Assembly (NCBI RefSeq): GCF_008017535.1
Contig: NZ_VRUA01000002.1
Location: forward strand, 124,001-188,000
Direction of reading: 5' to 3'
Length of the DNA: 64,000 nt
Origin: Ottowia flava
GTDB lineage: Bacteria > Pseudomonadota > Gammaproteobacteria > Burkholderiales > Burkholderiaceae_C
This document shows, one piece after another, positions 8,051 to 16,408 of the stretch. The notes beneath the pieces were generated by a model, which saw nothing but the letters and a program-made list of their open reading frames with translations, ran no database searches and was not told the origin of the DNA. Made by a program: the position numbers and the translations under genes. Within the stretch, counting starts at the first letter, position 1. Each line of letters begins with the position of its first letter.

Positions 8051-9157
8051 ATGTCCGCTGTTCCCCGCTTTCACGACCTCACCGTCGCCCGCGTCAACCC
8101 CGAAGCGGCTGGCTCGGTGGCGATCACGTTCGCCGTGCCGACCGACTTGCAGGAGCGCTTTGCGTTCGAGCCGGGCCAGTTCCTGACGCTGCGCACCACC
8201 ATCGACGGCCAGGACGTGCGCCGCAACTACTCGATCTGCTCCACGCGCAGCCGCTTTGGCAGCCACGGCGAGCTGGAGGTGGGCATCCGCCCGATGGACG
8301 GCGGCGTGTTTTCCAACTGGGCCGCGACGCAGCTGAAGGCGGGCGACACGCTGGCCGTGATGCCGCCGGACGGGCGCTTCACCATCCGCAAGCCGCGCGC
8401 GCTGCACCGCGTGGGCTTTGCGGCGGGCTCGGGCATCACGCCGATCCTGAGCATCATCGCCAGCACGATGGAAGAGAGCGAGCACGCCAAGTTCACCCTG
8501 GTGTACGGCAACCGCCGCATGTCCAGCGTGATGTTCAACGAGGCCCTGCAGGACCTCAAGGACAAGTACAAGAACCGGCTGACGCTGATCCACGTGCTGT
8601 CGCGCCAGGCGCAGGAAGTGCCCATGCTCGAAGGCCGCATCGACGGCGCCAAGGTGCAGCAGCTGATCGACACCCTGCTGCCCGCCAAGAGCATGGACGA
8701 AGTCTTCGTCTGCGGCCCCGAGGCGATGATCGACGCCGTCGAAGCGGCCCTCCAGACCGCTGGCGTGCCTGCCGACCGCATCTACAGCGAGCGCTTCACC
8801 TCGCCCACGCTGGAAGCGCTGACGCCCGACGCGCGCCGCGCCGCCGTGCAGCAGGCCGACCCGGAAGCCCCCGCCGGCCAGGTGCAGCTGACCGTGGTCA
8901 TCGACGGCAAACCCCACGAGATGGCCATGCGCACCGACCAGCACGTGCTGGACGTGGCGTTGTCGGCCGGCCTGGACCTGCCCTATTCCTGCAAAGCCGG
9001 CGTGTGCTGCACCTGCCGCGCCAAGGTGCTGGAAGGCGAAGTCGTCATGGACAAGAACTTCACCCTGGAAGACGACGAGATGGCGCAGGGCTTCGTGCTC
9101 AGCTGTCAGGCGCGTCCGGTGGGCGACAAGCTGATCATCAGCTACGACGAGCGCTGA
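8051..9157 (+). CDS. paaE: Phenylacetyl-CoA epoxidase reductase PaaE
   Basis: Reductase of 368 residues that passes electrons from NADPH to PaaA. The order of domains is an FAD-binding ferredoxin-reductase domain (RRNYSICS near residue 57), a nucleotide-binding domain (GSGITPILSI near 135) and a C-terminal plant-type [2Fe-2S] ferredoxin with C314, C319, C322 and C352. A CACGAGGA site precedes ATG 8051. It is separated from paaD by a 225-nt repeat-bearing gap but clearly belongs to the operon, which ends at the terminator at 9201. Confidence 0.97.
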   Translation: MSAVPRFHDLTVARVNPEAAGSVAITFAVPTDLQERFAFEPGQFLTLRTTIDGQDVRRNYSICSTRSRFGSHGELEVGIRPMDGGVFSNWAATQLKAGDTLAVMPPDGRFTIRKPRALHRVGFAAGSGITPILSIIASTMEESEHAKFTLVYGNRRMSSVMFNEALQDLKDKYKNRLTLIHVLSRQAQEVPMLEGRIDGAKVQQLIDTLLPAKSMDEVFVCGPEAMIDAVEAALQTAGVPADRIYSERFTSPTLEALTPDARRAAVQQADPEAPAGQVQLTVVIDGKPHEMAMRTDQHVLDVALSAGLDLPYSCKAGVCCTCRAKVLEGEVVMDKNFTLEDDEMAQGFVLSCQARPVGDKLIISYDER

Positions 9158-9200
9158 CGCACGTTGCTTGCGTGGTCGACGATCGCCGCAAATGACAACA

Positions 9201-9227
9201 AAAAAGGCGCCGATGGCGCCTTTTTTT
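9201..9227. terminator. Terminator after paaE
   Basis: Hairpin AAAAAGGCGCC / GGCGCCTTTTTTT with a 3-nt loop. It is flanked by A- and T-runs, so it can also serve the converging rlpA-like gene. Confidence 0.85.
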
Positions 9228-9288
9228 GTGGCTTGAGGGTTCTTGAAGAAGCCGATGCGCCCTGCAGAGGGTCTGCGGCGCGGCTGCC

Positions 9289-9906
9289 TTATTCGCCGGC
9301 CGAGGCGCTGGTGGCGATCATCTCGCCATCGCGACTCGCGGGCAGGACTTCGCGCAGGACGACGGCGTCGTGGCCGCGCGACTTCAAGCCGAGCGCGCTG
9401 GCGGCGGCCTTGCTCAGATCGAGGATACGGCCCTTGGCGTACGGTCCGCGGTCGTTGATGCGCACGACCACGTCCTTGCCGGTGCGCGGGTTGTGCACCA
9501 CCACGCGCGTGCCAAACGGCAGCGTCTTGTGCGCCGCCGTCAGCTCGTACATGTCGAACTTTTCGCCGTTGGCGGTGGTGCGGCCGTGAAAGCCGGGGCC
9601 GTACCAGGACGCCATGCCCTTTTGCAGGTCGCGGCCGGCGCGCACCAGCTTGGCCACGCGCGCTTTGGGCGACAGCGAGGCGCGGGTTTCAACAGCGTCT
9701 GGTTTGGCCTCGGCCTCGGCGTCCGTGGGCGGCTCGGCATCGCGTGTCCCCAGACGGGTCTTGAAACCTGAATAGTTGGAGCAACGCATGTCGTGCACGG
9801 CCTTGGCCGACGAGCAAGGTTCAGACAGAGGAGTGGAAGTATTCAGGCTTACCGTTTGGGCCGAAAGCGGCCCGGCTGCCAACCACAATGCGCCGATCCA
9901 CAGCAT
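9289..9906 (-). CDS. rlpA: RlpA-like septal ring lytic transglycosylase (DPBB domain)
   Basis: Secreted protein of about 205 residues. The start chosen is M at 9906 ([17 protein letters not shown]), a clear Sec signal peptide; the frame is open a further 27 codons upstream. The double-psi beta-barrel domain carries the RlpA hallmarks [26 protein letters not shown] and [11 protein letters not shown], including the His and Asp used in catalysis by Pseudomonas RlpA. The signal peptide has no lipobox and there is no SPOR domain, so it may be a soluble periplasmic form. Substrate: peptidoglycan lacking stem peptides, by family knowledge. Confidence 0.88.
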   Translation of the reverse strand: MLWIGALWLAAGPLSAQTVSLNTSTPLSEPCSSAKAVHDMRCSNYSGFKTRLGTRDAEPPTDAEAEAKPDAVETRASLSPKARVAKLVRAGRDLQKGMASWYGPGFHGRTTANGEKFDMYELTAAHKTLPFGTRVVVHNPRTGKDVVVRINDRGPYAKGRILDLSKAAASALGLKSRGHDAVVLREVLPASRDGEMIATSASAGE

Positions 9907-10157
9907 TCGGCCAGTTGGCAAACGGCTTGCACTTCCCGAAGCCGGCTCGTCGCTTGCGCGCTCGCCGGGAGAGGTGTCCCGTAACATGGGGTCGGATTTT
10001 AAGTGGCCCGGGACGGTTTTGGGGGTGTCAATTCGTCACGGAAGCGTCACTTGGACACAAAACTCTAGAAAAGCGGGGCCGCATCCTACGTTTGGTTATG
10101 AAGAAACGTGGGCGTGCGCCAGGGTTATCGCGATCTTTTCTCTAGTCTTTTTGCCAC

Positions 10158-10200
10158 TTGGCCCTACAGCCACCTGCGCAGGCAGCTACGTTATCCATAG
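10158..10200 (+). repeat. Rep-A copy 3
   Basis: Intergenic. Core GGCCCTACAGCCACCTGCGC then AGGCAGCTAC. Nearly identical to copy 4. Confidence 0.7.
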
Positions 10201-10380
10201 TTCCTACCGTGCGTGCGCCCCATCTTGGTGAACCGAGGCCTGGCTCCTTGCCGCGTCGCATCCCGCACTTTGCCCAAGTGCGGTTGCCCCGATCCGGACG
10301 ACGGCAAGGTCGCCACCGCCGCATCGGTGCGCAGCAAGCTCACGTCGGCGAAACGTCTGCTCTCTAAACAGTATCTGCCT

Positions 10381-10425
10381 TACGCCTTACAACCACCTGC
10401 GCAGGCAGCTATGTTTTCAGAAGCA
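10381..10425 (+). repeat. Rep-A copy 4
   Basis: Intergenic. Core CGCCTTACAACCACCTGCGC then AGGCAGCTATG. Lies just downstream of the metF stop codon, antisense to metF. Confidence 0.7.
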
Positions 10426-10444
10426 GGCGGACGGCGTGACCGCC

Positions 10445-11281
10445 TCAGGCCACGCCCAGGCGCCGCAGCACTTCCAGCGTGCCGACCGACTGGTTCAGCG
10501 TGTAGAAGTGCAGGCTGGGCGCGCCGCCGGCCTGCAGGCGCTGGCACAGGGCGGTGACCACGTCGGCACCAAAGTCCTTGATGGCGGCGCTGTCGTCGCC
10601 AAAGCTTTCCAGGCGCTGGCGGATCCAGCGCGGCACTTCGGCGCCGCAGGCGTCGGAAAAGCGCAGCAGCTGCGTGGAATTGGTGATCGGCATGATGCCG
10701 GGCACGACCGGCGTGTCGATGCCGCGGCGGCGCAGCTCGTCCACCAGGCGGAAGTAGCCGTCGGCGTTGAAGAAATACTGCGTGATGCCGACGTCAGCGC
10801 CCGCCTGCACCTTGGCGATGAAGGCGTCCAGGTCGGTCTGCGGCGAGCGCGCCTGCGGGTGCATTTCCGGGTAGGCGGCCACGGCCAACTGGAAGTGGTC
10901 GCCCGTTTCCGCGCGGATGAAGGCGACCAGGTCGCTGGCGTAGCGGAATTCGCCGCCCAGGCCGTAGCCGCTGGGCAAATCGCCGCGCAGCGCCACGATG
11001 CGGCGCACGCCGGCCTCGCGGTACCTGGCCAGGCGCTGGCGGATGCTGTCGTGCGTCTGGCCGATGCACGACAGGTGCGGCACGCCGGCATGGCCTTCGG
11101 CCAGGATCTCGCGCACCGTGTCCAGCGTGCCTTCCTGCGTGGAGCCGCCAGCGCCAAAGGTGACCGAGCAGAACTCGGGCGCCAGCGCGTACAGCTTGCT
11201 GCGCACGGCGCGCAGCTTCTCGGCGCCTTCAGGCGTTTTGGGCGGAAAGAATTCGAGGCTGAGCGATGAAGAGGTGGTCAT
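10445..11281 (-). CDS. metF: 5,10-methylenetetrahydrofolate reductase
   Basis: FAD-dependent TIM-barrel enzyme that makes 5-methyltetrahydrofolate for methionine synthesis. ATG 11281 (MTTSSSLSLEFFPPKT) gives 278 residues. A TTG at 11305 overlapping the tlyA stop is an alternative. The catalytic glutamate in LEFFPPK and the folate/FAD motifs (VTFGAGGST, ALRGDLP, GITQYFFN) are present. It is the third gene of ahcY-tlyA-metF, so all three genes sit behind the SAH riboswitch and link removal of SAH to methyl-group supply. Confidence 0.95.
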   Translation of the reverse strand: MTTSSSLSLEFFPPKTPEGAEKLRAVRSKLYALAPEFCSVTFGAGGSTQEGTLDTVREILAEGHAGVPHLSCIGQTHDSIRQRLARYREAGVRRIVALRGDLPSGYGLGGEFRYASDLVAFIRAETGDHFQLAVAAYPEMHPQARSPQTDLDAFIAKVQAGADVGITQYFFNADGYFRLVDELRRRGIDTPVVPGIMPITNSTQLLRFSDACGAEVPRWIRQRLESFGDDSAAIKDFGADVVTALCQRLQAGGAPSLHFYTLNQSVGTLEVLRRLGVA

Positions 11282-11301
11282 GCTGCGGATCACGTTTCGG
11301 G

Positions 11302-12339
11302 TCAAACGGCCGCCGCGTGGCGGGCGTGGATGAAGAATTCGCGGTTGCCGTCACCGCCCTCGATCGGACTGGGCAACCAGGCCACGGTGTGCAGACCGGC
11401 GTCGACACAGGCCTGGCGCAGGCGCTGCTCGACCACGGCGTACAGCGCGCTGTCGCGCACCACGCCGCCCTTACCGATCTGGCCGGGCTGCAGCTCGAAC
11501 TGCGGTTTGACCAGCAACAGCAGGTCGCCCTGCGGCGACAGCAGCGGCACCAGCGCGGGCAGCACCAGCGTGAGCGAAATAAACGACAGATCGCCGACGA
11601 TAAGATCAAATTGCGCGGGGATGACGGTGTGCTTGTGCTCGCGCCGGCGGCGGCGCACGGTGGGCAGCTCGCCCGCGGCGCGCGCCTTCACCTTGGCCGC
11701 CCGCTCGGCCTTGAAGGCTTCGATCTCGTGTTCCTGGGCGTCGTCGCTGTCGTCGTAGTCGTCGTCGATCAGGCCGCCGTTGCGCATCCAGGCGTACGGC
11801 GCATCGGGCTGCGTGTGGTTGTCGTCGGGCTCGGCCTCGGCGCGCTCGCTCAGCGCTTCTTCGACCGCGTCGTGCAACGTGTCCGGGGTCAGGTGGCGCG
11901 CGTTCAAGCCCTCCACCGCGATCACGCGCGGGTCGGCGCGCAGGCGTTCGTGCAGTTGCGCTTGACCCACGTCCACACCCACGACCTGCGCGGCGCCCTG
12001 CTGCAGCAGGCAATCGGTGAAGCCGCCGGTGCTCTGGCCCACGTCCAGGCAGTGCTGCCCCACCACGGCGATGCCGCTGGCGGCCAGCGCGCCTTCCAGC
12101 TTCAGCCCGCCGCGCGACAGGTACTTGGCTTCGGCCGCGTCCAGCAACTGCACCTCGGCCCCGGCCGGGATGTCGTCACCGTTCTTGGCGACCGCATGCC
12201 ACGGCAAGGTCGGCGCCAAACGCCATTGCACGCCCGCCGCGATCAGCCGCTGCGCCTGCGAACGGGTGGCGGCATGCCCGCCTTCGACCAGGAAAACATC
12301 TGCGCGCATCGCGCCCGTCCTTTTTTTTGAAGCCGCCAT
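11302..12339 (-). CDS. tlyA: TlyA-family rRNA 2'-O-methyltransferase/hemolysin-like protein with a large charged insertion
   Basis: The N-terminal S4 RNA-binding domain (RADVFLVEGG onward) is followed by an FtsJ-like SAM domain with the catalytic lysine K80 in SRGGLKLE and the SAM loop LDVGQSTGGFTD at 98-109. TlyA proteins are usually 240-275 residues; this one is 345, or 335 from M11. The excess is residues about 155-240, an acidic stretch (IDDDYDDSDD) followed by a basic one (VRRRRREHKH), inserted before FDLIVGDLSF. It lies between ahcY and metF, a common order in betaproteobacteria. Function in rRNA 2'-O-methylation is inferred from the family. Confidence 0.88.
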   Translation of the reverse strand: MAASKKRTGAMRADVFLVEGGHAATRSQAQRLIAAGVQWRLAPTLPWHAVAKNGDDIPAGAEVQLLDAAEAKYLSRGGLKLEGALAASGIAVVGQHCLDVGQSTGGFTDCLLQQGAAQVVGVDVGQAQLHERLRADPRVIAVEGLNARHLTPDTLHDAVEEALSERAEAEPDDNHTQPDAPYAWMRNGGLIDDDYDDSDDAQEHEIEAFKAERAAKVKARAAGELPTVRRRRREHKHTVIPAQFDLIVGDLSFISLTLVLPALVPLLSPQGDLLLLVKPQFELQPGQIGKGGVVRDSALYAVVEQRLRQACVDAGLHTVAWLPSPIEGGDGNREFFIHARHAAAV

Positions 12340-12357
12340 CAGGCGGCTCAGGGGGTG

Positions 12358-13809
12358 TCAATACCGATACGTATCGGGCTTGTACGGCCCATCCACGGAC
12401 ACGCCGATGTACGCCGCCTGGTCCTTGGTCAGCTTGGTCAGTTGCGCGCCCAGCTTGGACAGCTGCAGGCGGGCGACCTTCTCGTCCAGGTGCTTGGGCA
12501 GCACGTAGACCTTGCCCACCTGGTATTCCTTGGGCTTGGTGAACAGCTCGATCTGCGCGATGGTCTGGTTGGCGAACGACGACGACATCACATAGCTCGG
12601 GTGGCCCGTGCCGCAACCCAGGTTCACCAAGCGGCCCTTGGCCAACAGGATGATGCGCTTGGCGGGCTTCTTGCCTTCCTTGGGGAAGATCACATGGTCC
12701 ACCTGCGGCTTGATCTCTTCCCACTTGCAGTTCTTTTCGAGCGAGGCAACGTCGATCTCGTTGTCGAAGTGACCGATGTTGCAGACGATGGCCTGGTCCT
12801 TCATGGCCGCCATGTGCTCGTAGCGGATCACGTCCTTGTTGCCGGTGGTGGTCACGAAGATGTCGGCTAGTGGCGCGGCGTACTCCATCGTCACCACACG
12901 GTAGCCTTCCATCGCGGCCTGCAGCGCGTTGATGGGGTCGATCTCGGTCACCCACACCTGCGCCGACAGCGCGCGCAGCGCCTGGGCCGAGCCCTTGCCC
13001 ACGTCGCCGTAGCCGGCCACCACGGCGACCTTGCCGGCGATCATCACGTCGGTGGCGCGCTTGATGCCGTCCACCAGCGATTCGCGGCAGCCGTACAGGT
13101 TGTCGAACTTGCTCTTGGTGACCGAATCGTTCACGTTGATGGCGCGCACCTTCAGCGTGCCCTTGGCCGACATCTCGTTCAGGCGGTGCACGCCCGTGGT
13201 GGTTTCTTCCGTCACGCCGACGATGTGCTTCAGGCGGCGGCTGTACCAGGTCGGGTCTTCCTTGAGCTTGGCCTTGATGGCGGCGTGGATGATCTTTTCT
13301 TCCTCGCTCTTGGCGCGGCCCAGCACCTTGATGTCCTTCTCGGCCGCGGCACCCAGGTGCATCAGCAGCGTGGCGTCGCCGCCATCGTCCAGGATCATGT
13401 TCGGGCCTTCCTGGGGCGTGCCCTTCTTGCCGCTGAACTCAAAGATCCGGTGCGTGTAGTCCCAGTAGTCCTCCAGCGACTCGCCCTTGATCGCGAACAC
13501 CGGCGTGCCCGTGGCCGCGATGGCCGCGGCGGCGTGGTCCTGCGTCGAGAAGATGTTGCACGACGCCCATCGCACTTCGGCGCCCAGCGCCTGCAGCGTC
13601 TCGATCAGCACCGCGGTCTGGATCGTCATGTGCAGCGAACCCGTGATGCGCGCGCCCTTGAGCGGCTGCTTCTTCGCGAATTCGTCACGGATGGCCATCA
13701 GGCCGGGCATCTCGGTCTCGGCGACCGCGATTTCCTTGCGGCCCCAGCCGGCCAGGCTGATGTCGGCAATGGCCGAATCGGCCGCGGGGTTCTTCACAGG
13801 GGATTTCAT
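12358..13809 (-). CDS. ahcY: S-adenosylhomocysteinase
   Basis: NAD-dependent enzyme that splits S-adenosylhomocysteine into adenosine and homocysteine. The start chosen is ATG 13809 ([12 protein letters not shown]), preceded by a GGAG site; the frame remains open to 13866 across the riboswitch terminator. The protein has 483 residues. The NAD motif GYGDVGKG (266-273), the motif GHFDNEID and the typical C-terminus ending DTYRY are present, as is the extra loop near 170-190 usual in bacterial forms. Controlled by an SAH riboswitch just upstream. Confidence 0.98.
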   Translation of the reverse strand: MKSPVKNPAADSAIADISLAGWGRKEIAVAETEMPGLMAIRDEFAKKQPLKGARITGSLHMTIQTAVLIETLQALGAEVRWASCNIFSTQDHAAAAIAATGTPVFAIKGESLEDYWDYTHRIFEFSGKKGTPQEGPNMILDDGGDATLLMHLGAAAEKDIKVLGRAKSEEEKIIHAAIKAKLKEDPTWYSRRLKHIVGVTEETTTGVHRLNEMSAKGTLKVRAINVNDSVTKSKFDNLYGCRESLVDGIKRATDVMIAGKVAVVAGYGDVGKGSAQALRALSAQVWVTEIDPINALQAAMEGYRVVTMEYAAPLADIFVTTTGNKDVIRYEHMAAMKDQAIVCNIGHFDNEIDVASLEKNCKWEEIKPQVDHVIFPKEGKKPAKRIILLAKGRLVNLGCGTGHPSYVMSSSFANQTIAQIELFTKPKEYQVGKVYVLPKHLDEKVARLQLSKLGAQLTKLTKDQAAYIGVSVDGPYKPDTYRY

Positions 13810-13836
13810 CAGGTGGCTCCAATGCACAGGCATTTC

Positions 13837-13882
13837 AAAAAACCACTGATGGAAGGAAGCACTCACCCTGCACGATCAGTGG
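13837..13882 (-). terminator. Attenuator hairpin of the SAH riboswitch (expression platform)
   Basis: On the minus strand CCACTGAT (13882-13875) pairs with ATCAGTGG (13850-13843), followed by six T residues: an intrinsic terminator 28 nt before the ahcY ATG. A competing stem, GCTCACCC (13888-13881) with GGGTGAGT (13868-13861), overlaps it, and its 5' arm is also the 3' strand of the aptamer P1 helix. Confidence 0.7.
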
Positions 13883-13957
13883 GTGAGCGTCGTTGCCGTT
13901 GTCAGGTGTCCGAGCCTCACGCCCGGCCAGTTGGCAGACGCTGCAACGCTCCTCGGA
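13879..13957 (-). ncRNA. S-adenosylhomocysteine (SAH) riboswitch aptamer
   Basis: The minus-strand leader of ahcY shows the hallmark order of this class: TCCGAGGAGCGTTGCAGCG, later GAGGCTCGGA, then AACGACGCTCACCC. The helix CCGAG/CTCGG and the helix GAGCG/CGCTC are both intact. SAH riboswitches are known upstream of ahcY in beta- and gammaproteobacteria, where SAH raises expression. A TATAAT -10 box (13972-13967) places the transcription start only a few bases before the aptamer. Confidence 0.9.
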
Positions 13958-13966
13958 TAGGGCGAA

Positions 13967-13972
13967 ATTATA
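13967..13972 (-). promoter_or_regulatory. -10 box of the ahcY-tlyA-metF promoter
   Basis: Perfect TATAAT on the minus strand, about 10 nt before the riboswitch aptamer. The -35 region is poor. Confidence 0.6.
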
Positions 13973-14042
13973 CCGAGTGCCCTGCTGCGGCGCAGCAAAC
14001 GCCCAGGTCTGCGAAAATCGCGGGCTGCCTGGAGTCTGCCCC

Positions 14043-15674
14043 GTGTCATCGCCCTACGTCTCTGAAGTCCGCCGCCGCCGCACCTTTGCCATCATTTCCC
14101 ACCCCGACGCCGGCAAAACGACGCTGACGGAAAAGCTGCTGCTGTTCTCGGGTGCGATCCAGATCGCCGGCGCTGTCAAGGGCCGCAAGGCCAGCCGCCA
14201 CGCCACCTCCGACTGGATGGAGATCGAGAAGCAGCGCGGCATCTCGGTCGCGTCGTCGGTGATGCAGATGAGCTACCGCGACCACGTCATCAACCTGCTG
14301 GACACGCCCGGCCATAAGGACTTCTCGGAAGACACTTACCGCGTGCTCACGGCCGTGGACTCGGCGCTGATGGTGATCGATGCCGCCAACGGGGTGGAGG
14401 CGCAGACGCGCCGGCTGATCGAGGTCTGCCGCCAGCGCGACACGCCCATCATCACCTTCGTCAACAAGATGGACCGCGAGGTGCGCGACCCGCTGGACAT
14501 CATGGACGAGGTGGAACGCGAGCTGGGCATGCCCTGCTGCCCGATCACCTGGCCGGTCGGCCAGGGCAAGAGCTTCGGCGGCATCATCAACCTGCGCACG
14601 AAAAGCATGACGGTGTTCGCCGCCGGAAGCGAAAAACGCCCGCAGGACTTCGAAGTGATCCCTCTCAGCGAAGGCGACAAGCTGCGCGCCCGTTTCGGCC
14701 AAGCCTTTGACGACGCGCTGGAGAGCATGGAGCTGGCCGTGGGCGCCTCGGCCGAATGGGACCACGAAGCGTTTCTGGCGGGCAAGCTGACGCCGGTGTT
14801 CTTCGGCTCGGGCGTGAACAACTTCGGGGTGATGGAGGTGCTGGACGCGGTGGTCGACATGTCGCCGCCGCCGGGTGCGCGCATCGCCTACACCGAGGTC
14901 AACCGCCAGCGCGAAGAAAAAACCATTCACCCTGACGACAGCGGCTTTGCCGGCGTGGTGTTCAAGGTGCAGGCTAACATGGACGCCAACCACCGCGACC
15001 GCATCGCCTTCGTGCGCGTGGCCAGCGGCAAGTACACGCCCGGCATGAAGATGAAGGTGCAGCGCACCGCCAAGGAACTGCGCCCGACCAGCGTCGTCAC
15101 CTTCATGTCGCAGCGGCGCGAAGCGGTGGACGAGGCGTACGCGGGCGACATCATCGGCTTCACCATCCACGGCGGCGTGCAGTTGGGCGACTCGATCACC
15201 GACGGCCCTGCGCTGCAGTTCACCGGCCTGCCCTTCTTCGCGCCCGAAATGTTCATGACGGTGGTGCTGAAGAACCCGCTGCGCACCAAGCAGCTGCAGC
15301 AGGGCCTGATGCAGTTGGGTGAAGAAGGCGCGATCCAGGTCTTCAAGCCCGACGCTGGCGGCAACATGCTGCTGGGCGCCGTGGGTCAGCTGCAGTTCGA
15401 AGTGGTGCAGCACCGCCTGAAGACCGAATACGACTGCGAGATCCGCCTGGAAGGCTGCCAGTACACCGGCGCGCGCTGGATCACGGCCGACACGCCGGCC
15501 GAGTTGCGCGAGTTTGAAAACGCCTACCCGCTGCGGCTGGCGCACGACGCGGCCGACACCCTGGCCTTCCTGTGCACCAGCCCGTACGACGTGCGCCTGG
15601 CGCAGGAGCGCTTTCCCAAGATCCACTTCCACCCGCTGCGCGAGCACGCGGGCCTGAGCCTGCAGAACAGCTGA
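14043..15674 (+). CDS. prfC: Peptide chain release factor 3
   Basis: Translational GTPase of 543 residues that removes RF1/RF2 from the ribosome. The start chosen is GTG 14043 (VSSPYVSEVRRRRTFAI); the open frame upstream to 13893 overlaps the divergent ahcY leader and is not needed. GTPase motifs: SHPDAGKTT (19-27), DTPGHKD from D87, and NKMD (141-144). Length and the motif QLQFEVVQHRL near the C-terminus fit RF3. It is divergent from ahcY. Confidence 0.97.
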   Translation: MSSPYVSEVRRRRTFAIISHPDAGKTTLTEKLLLFSGAIQIAGAVKGRKASRHATSDWMEIEKQRGISVASSVMQMSYRDHVINLLDTPGHKDFSEDTYRVLTAVDSALMVIDAANGVEAQTRRLIEVCRQRDTPIITFVNKMDREVRDPLDIMDEVERELGMPCCPITWPVGQGKSFGGIINLRTKSMTVFAAGSEKRPQDFEVIPLSEGDKLRARFGQAFDDALESMELAVGASAEWDHEAFLAGKLTPVFFGSGVNNFGVMEVLDAVVDMSPPPGARIAYTEVNRQREEKTIHPDDSGFAGVVFKVQANMDANHRDRIAFVRVASGKYTPGMKMKVQRTAKELRPTSVVTFMSQRREAVDEAYAGDIIGFTIHGGVQLGDSITDGPALQFTGLPFFAPEMFMTVVLKNPLRTKQLQQGLMQLGEEGAIQVFKPDAGGNMLLGAVGQLQFEVVQHRLKTEYDCEIRLEGCQYTGARWITADTPAELREFENAYPLRLAHDAADTLAFLCTSPYDVRLAQERFPKIHFHPLREHAGLSLQNS

Positions 15675-15714
15675 CCGCGGCCGCGCAGCCGGCATTTTGT
15701 CTGGCGCGTGGTCC

Positions 15715-15770
15715 TGATTTGATAGCTGCTTGCGCTTATCTGAAGCTGGCTAGAGGCTTATTTGCCTCAC
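15715..15770 (-). repeat. Rep-A copy 5
   Basis: Lies in the 106-nt gap between prfC and the Lrp gene. Minus-strand core AAATAAGCCTCTAGCC ... AAGCGCAAGCAGCTATCAAA. Confidence 0.7.
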
Positions 15771-15780
15771 AACCACCGCG

Positions 15781-16263
15781 TCATGTGGCCCGCGCGTCGA
15801 CGGGCAGCGTGAGGCCCTCCTTGATCTCCTCCATCACCACGTAGCTGTTGCTCTGCGCCGGCACGGGGATTTTCTGCAGGAGCTGGGCGAGCAGCTCGCG
15901 GTATTCGCTCATCGCCGACAGGCGCATCTTGATCAGGTAGTCGAAGCGGCCGGACACCAAGTGGCACTCCAGCACGCGGGGTTCGTGCATGAGCTCATTG
16001 CGCAGCTTCTCGAACAGCTCGCCCGACTTGGACGACAGCGTCAGCTCGACAAACACCAGCAGCGGCCGCCCCAGCTTGGCCGGGTCGATCCGGGCGTGGT
16101 AGCCGGTGATGACGCCTTCGCGCTCCAGCCGGCGCACGCGCTCGGTGACGGGCGAGGTGGACAGACCCACCTGCTGCGCCAGCTCGGTCATGGGCAGCCG
16201 ACCGTCGCGCTGCAGGGTATCGAGGATGCGGCGATCGGTGCGGTCAAGCGCGCTGGGTGGCAT
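15781..16263 (-). CDS. Lrp/AsnC-family regulator, probably of dadA
   Basis: Protein of 160 residues from M at 16263 (MPPSALDRTD); an upstream in-frame start at 16305 is possible. The winged helix-turn-helix (DRRILDTLQRDGRLPMTELA, then STSPVTERVRRLE) is followed by an AsnC/RAM ligand domain. It is transcribed away from dadA across an A/T-rich 145-nt interval, the usual arrangement for DadR/BkdR-type activators that sense alanine or other amino acids. The role in dadA control is inferred from that layout. Confidence 0.88.
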   Translation of the reverse strand: MPPSALDRTDRRILDTLQRDGRLPMTELAQQVGLSTSPVTERVRRLEREGVITGYHARIDPAKLGRPLLVFVELTLSSKSGELFEKLRNELMHEPRVLECHLVSGRFDYLIKMRLSAMSEYRELLAQLLQKIPVPAQSNSYVVMEEIKEGLTLPVDARAT

Positions 16264-16408
16264 GGTTTGCTGTGCAGGGGTATCTAGCAGCGAAAGGCGA
16301 AGCAATAATCACTTTAATCATTTCATATTTCAGTGATTTTTACTGGCGTCATCTTCATACAGTCTTATCTTCACTGCAAGTGGTGCAGTGCCTTGGGTGG
16401 AGACGGTC

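Larger units (their letters stand above)
9907..10444. other. Long intergenic region with two Rep-A copies
   Basis: 538 nt between the chosen rlpA-like start and the metF stop. It holds two near-identical Rep-A copies about 220 nt apart, and an isolated hairpin CCGCACTT-tgccc-AAGTGCGG (10263-10283) between them with no T-run. No coding signal or recognisable small RNA was seen. Part of it must carry the rlpA-like promoter and the 3' end of the ahcY-tlyA-metF transcript. Confidence 0.5.

Noticed and set aside
10263-10283. Hairpin CCGCACTT/AAGTGCGG considered as the terminator of the metF transcript
   Set aside because: No T-run on either strand, and it lies about 160 nt past the metF stop.
10436-12330. 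Two open frames on the plus strand opposite metF and tlyA
   Set aside because: They cover genes with clear family motifs and have no motifs of their own.
14046-15695. A 549-codon minus-strand frame opposite prfC
   Set aside because: Antisense shadow with low-complexity His/Val/Gln composition; prfC on the other strand has all GTPase motifs.
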